Assembly (NCBI GenBank): GCA_024235255.1
Contig: JACKMT010000001.1
Span: forward strand, 558,001-622,000
Length of the DNA: 64,000 nt
Source: Chromatiaceae bacterium
Lineage (GTDB): Bacteria; Pseudomonadota; Gammaproteobacteria; Chromatiales; Chromatiaceae
Direction: 5' to 3'
The position numbers and the translations under genes are program-made. The notes under the pieces were generated by a model. That model made no database searches. It had not been told where the DNA came from and saw only the letters and a program-made list of their open reading frames with translations. Positions 63,201-64,000 of the stretch are shown here, piece after piece. The stretch's first letter is position 1; every line of letters begins with the position of its first letter.

Positions 63201-63495
63201 TGAGTTCGTCCTCGAGTTTTTGCCTATTGCGCTGCCAACTATCATCCCGTGCCAAAATCATCGTTGCAAGCGTATCAACACGCTGCAACAACTCTGCCGC
63301 TCGTTGCATCTCCACCGCATCTTTAAACGCATTATTTAGATGCTTGGTTGTCGTTTGCCCGATATGGTGCCCAATTTGCTCAAACGAGAGCAGAAGAGAG
63401 GCAGCGATCAATAAAAACACGATCACATTTGCTGTCATCAACAGCAGCAATCTACTGCTCAGCCGGGAACTGATGAGATCTTTGAAACGAGACAT
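60241..63495 (-). CDS. Membrane-bound PAS-PAS-GGDEF-EAL protein (c-di-GMP turnover)
   Basis: 1084 residues. TM1 (17-38) and TM2 (309-330) enclose a periplasmic helical sensor (about 40-305) with coiled-coil content; a HAMP-like linker follows to about 390. PAS1 is at about 393-505. PAS2 at about 515-635 has an unusual cysteine cluster, C566, C577 and C584 with H571. The GGDEF domain (about 640-810) keeps GGDEF at 728-732 and an I-site R719-D722. The EAL domain (about 825-1080) keeps E856-A-L and later catalytic motifs (DDFGTGYS, KIDRSF, VAEGVE). Both cyclase and phosphodiesterase may be active. Upstream (63496-63606) may be its promoter. Confidence 0.93.
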   Translation of the reverse strand: MSRFKDLISSRLSSRLLLLMTANVIVFLLIAASLLLSFEQIGHHIGQTTTKHLNNAFKDAVEMQRAAELLQRVDTLATMILARDDSWQRNRQKLEDELTAYVEQVEDRETQHSISAVKSALSRLAKSREAVSNLLTEIQANSAKVRWEISAIDRWINDRLTDLRRQQGEPRLLRRLLTWIGEFRVGWLNIERLQLEQHAGYLTHGVEFRGNDGTILTAVDELNSRLNLPDEAASALAEQGVDIQRSIMHYRGSILKLRDAVAELSIRLNNLQMQNGMALKRTAQHLQSAPDISAQTIEEADTILGTTKVSIISVVLIVILGNILFTAYFFRRHVRKPLRQIIKSIAEVDGIGAMVDSSTHKIEGDEWAIISYALKSMQSELSSQLAAIRNSEARYKLLVENQGDMIVKLDSEGHFQFVSPTYCDTFGKSQPELLGSVSPITLLAKGQGEQGRTMMDLYRPPYECLLEQRSLTTKGWRWFSWNHRALLDERGQVSAIIGVGRDVTDRKQAELELDRQRSFLHTVIDAVADPILVIGRDYRIKMSNSAALKSFGRDSEINPSDLNGFCYKVTHGEDAPCKDSSHPCPLHQVLQTGKAATALHLHKTVDGERTFELTANPFTDSEGRILGIVQVSRDITEKLKAEDRIRFLAHHDALTGLPNRILLRDRFIQAANYAERAGHSVAVLFLDLDHFKDVNDSLGHKVGDRLLQEVVVRLASKVRSSDTVSRLGGDEFVVVVPQAGVQGTSEQIAGHILEALSETFHIDGHNLRLSASIGISVYPADGEEFDDLLKCADTAMYSAKQAGRNTYRFYSKEMNQVNSSRLQTLSLMKQALDNEEFTLFYQPQVEMESGRIVGLEALVSWNTHKLGRLRPGQFISLAEESGLIVPIGNWVLHQACRQVSEWNRILGCSVPIAINLSALQIRQSDFTESVLAALEQSKLPAQQLDLELTESMLLQDTSQVLKTVMGLKSLGVNLIMDDFGTGYSSLSYLKKFNLSGLKIDRSFITDLIHESEDAAIVRAIIQMSRSLGLTVVAEGVESIEQVAWLKREGCERAQGYYYYKPMDAQSTVEVLKQPLAGAKHALER

Positions 63496-63606
63496 CGTTA
63501 ACCGTCTATTTCTTTCTATCCAAACCTGTAGCGCACGATATTAGAGTAAAGCGTCACTTATGGGCTCTTCCAACCGATTAAAACTAAGGTTGATCGTCAG
63601 CGAGAT

Positions 63607-63707
63607 ATAAAACATCGCTGACGGCCAAAGGGGATAAGTGTCGTTCACCCCTTTGGAAACCCCATGGTCTATTGCCCGCCGCAAGCGGCTGGGTATTTCT
63701 GAATGAA
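63607..63707. repeat. Dispersed hairpin repeat, copy 2
   Basis: About 101 bp aligning with 8236-8332 across its whole length. The central inverted repeat CCAAAGGGG...CCCCTTTGG is shorter (9 bp) and the loop longer than in copy 1; CCCGCCGCAAGCGGCTGGG forms a second hairpin. It lies in the 425-bp gap 63496-63920 between the PAS-GGDEF-EAL gene start and tRNA-Pro, in the same plus-strand orientation as copy 1 relative to the adjacent minus-strand tRNA. Confidence 0.65.
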
Positions 63708-63876
63708 CAGTCATTAGAACCGAAGTATCAGGCAATGTGTTTGGCTTGGATCGAAAATATCAACCCATGGAAATTTACCAATCCGCTCTCAGTTGCCCCA
63801 ATCTGATCTTCTGCTTTTTACGCTTAGCGGCCAACAAAGTCGAAACCTGATGTATCGATTTTTCTTTAGATAGAAC

Positions 63877-63913
63877 AAAAAAGGGTTAGCAACCAGTTAG
63901 CCGCTAACCCTTT
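63877..63913 (-). terminator. Intrinsic terminator of tRNA-Pro
   Basis: Minus strand AAAGGGTTAGC (63913-63903), a 12-base loop, then GCTAACCCTTT (63890-63880) running into a tract of six T (63882-63877). It starts 8 bp after the tRNA 3' end. Confidence 0.88.
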
Positions 63914-63920
63914 ATTTTAT

Positions 63921-63997
63921 TGGTCCGGGCGAGATGATTCGAACATCCGACCCCTACAACCCCATTGTAGTGCGCTACCAGACTGCGCCACGCCCGG
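63921..63997 (-). tRNA. tRNA-Pro (anticodon GGG)
   Basis: A 77-nt minus-strand cloverleaf starting CCGGGCGTGGCGCAGTCTGG, with anticodon loop ATGGGGT (GGG), T-arm GGATGTTCGAATCATCT-type, acceptor CGCCCGG, discriminator A and encoded CCA (63923-63921). Followed by an intrinsic terminator. Confidence 0.95.
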
Positions 63998-64000
63998 AAA

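Noticed and set aside
63541..63735. 64-codon minus-strand frame before the PAS-GGDEF-EAL gene
   Set aside because: Most of it is the dispersed hairpin repeat, and there is no ribosome-binding site.

Overview
The window reads as chromosome of a gammaproteobacterium of moderate G+C. Supports are a gltX-glnS-tRNA-Ala-tRNA-Glu block, YqcC-family, DUF2835 and SprT-type proteins, a full moxR/bat operon and a btuFCD-cobC block. An Rnf-type electron transport gene, hupK/hypC-type hydrogenase maturation genes, a Sco-type protein, GTP-dependent PEP carboxykinase and many c-di-GMP and two-component genes would fit a free-living or symbiotic sulfur-oxidiser of the Chromatiales type. That placement is inference; no 16S rRNA or carbon/sulfur pathway gene lies in the window.

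Layout. 1-8.1 kb: start of an rnfB-like gene (minus), an AT-rich gap, a LysR regulator, a ChaN-PDZ lipoprotein divergent from an M1-type peptidase, a small lipoprotein, a 700-bp non-coding stretch holding a MITE-like element, and an asparagine-synthetase-like gene. 8.2-12 kb: a dispersed hairpin repeat, tRNA-Glu and tRNA-Ala, glnS, gltX, tRNA-Val. 12.3-18.6 kb: a LolA-like periplasmic protein, a DUF1302 outer-membrane-type protein and an RND transporter, together resembling an envelope-spanning system for a hydrophobic substrate. 18.7-23.3 kb: EamA transporter, DUF2835 and CBS proteins (minus), HDAC-like deacetylase, a 67-aa protein and SprT (plus), HDOD protein (minus). 23.4-26.7 kb: B12-type ABC importer genes converging on a cobC-like phosphatase.

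26.9-34.7 kb is the main signalling region. Two gap-free paralogous RRM-fold proteins precede a REC-PP2C-HATPase protein, a PAS-PAS-HisKA-HATPase-REC-Hpt hybrid kinase, a REC-GGDEF diguanylate cyclase and a lexA whose recognition helix and putative operator (GAAC-N7-GAAC) resemble alphaproteobacterial LexA rather than the E. coli type. 34.9-41.9 kb: moxR-DUF58-DUF4381-batA-batB/C-batD. 41.9-48.5 kb: YqcC, OsmC, a small exported protein, an isolated hupK-hypC pair, an unknown 297-aa protein, a NYN protein with a LOTUS-like tail, and a PKMT-like methyltransferase. 48.5-54.2 kb (minus): a Sco domain fused to a ZnuA-like domain that has lost its metal ligands, a small exported protein, and an mrfA-mrfB DNA-repair pair. 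54.3-64 kb: D-amino-acid-transaminase-like gene, pckG with a strong terminator, quinone oxidoreductase, an exported unknown, a large PAS-GGDEF-EAL protein with a Cys-rich PAS domain, a second copy of the hairpin repeat, and tRNA-Pro.

Two kinds of non-coding repeat are visible: a MITE-like inverted repeat (5.9 and 15.7 kb) and a roughly 100-bp hairpin repeat (8.2 and 63.6 kb). No CRISPR array, insertion sequence transposase, prophage gene or rRNA was seen.
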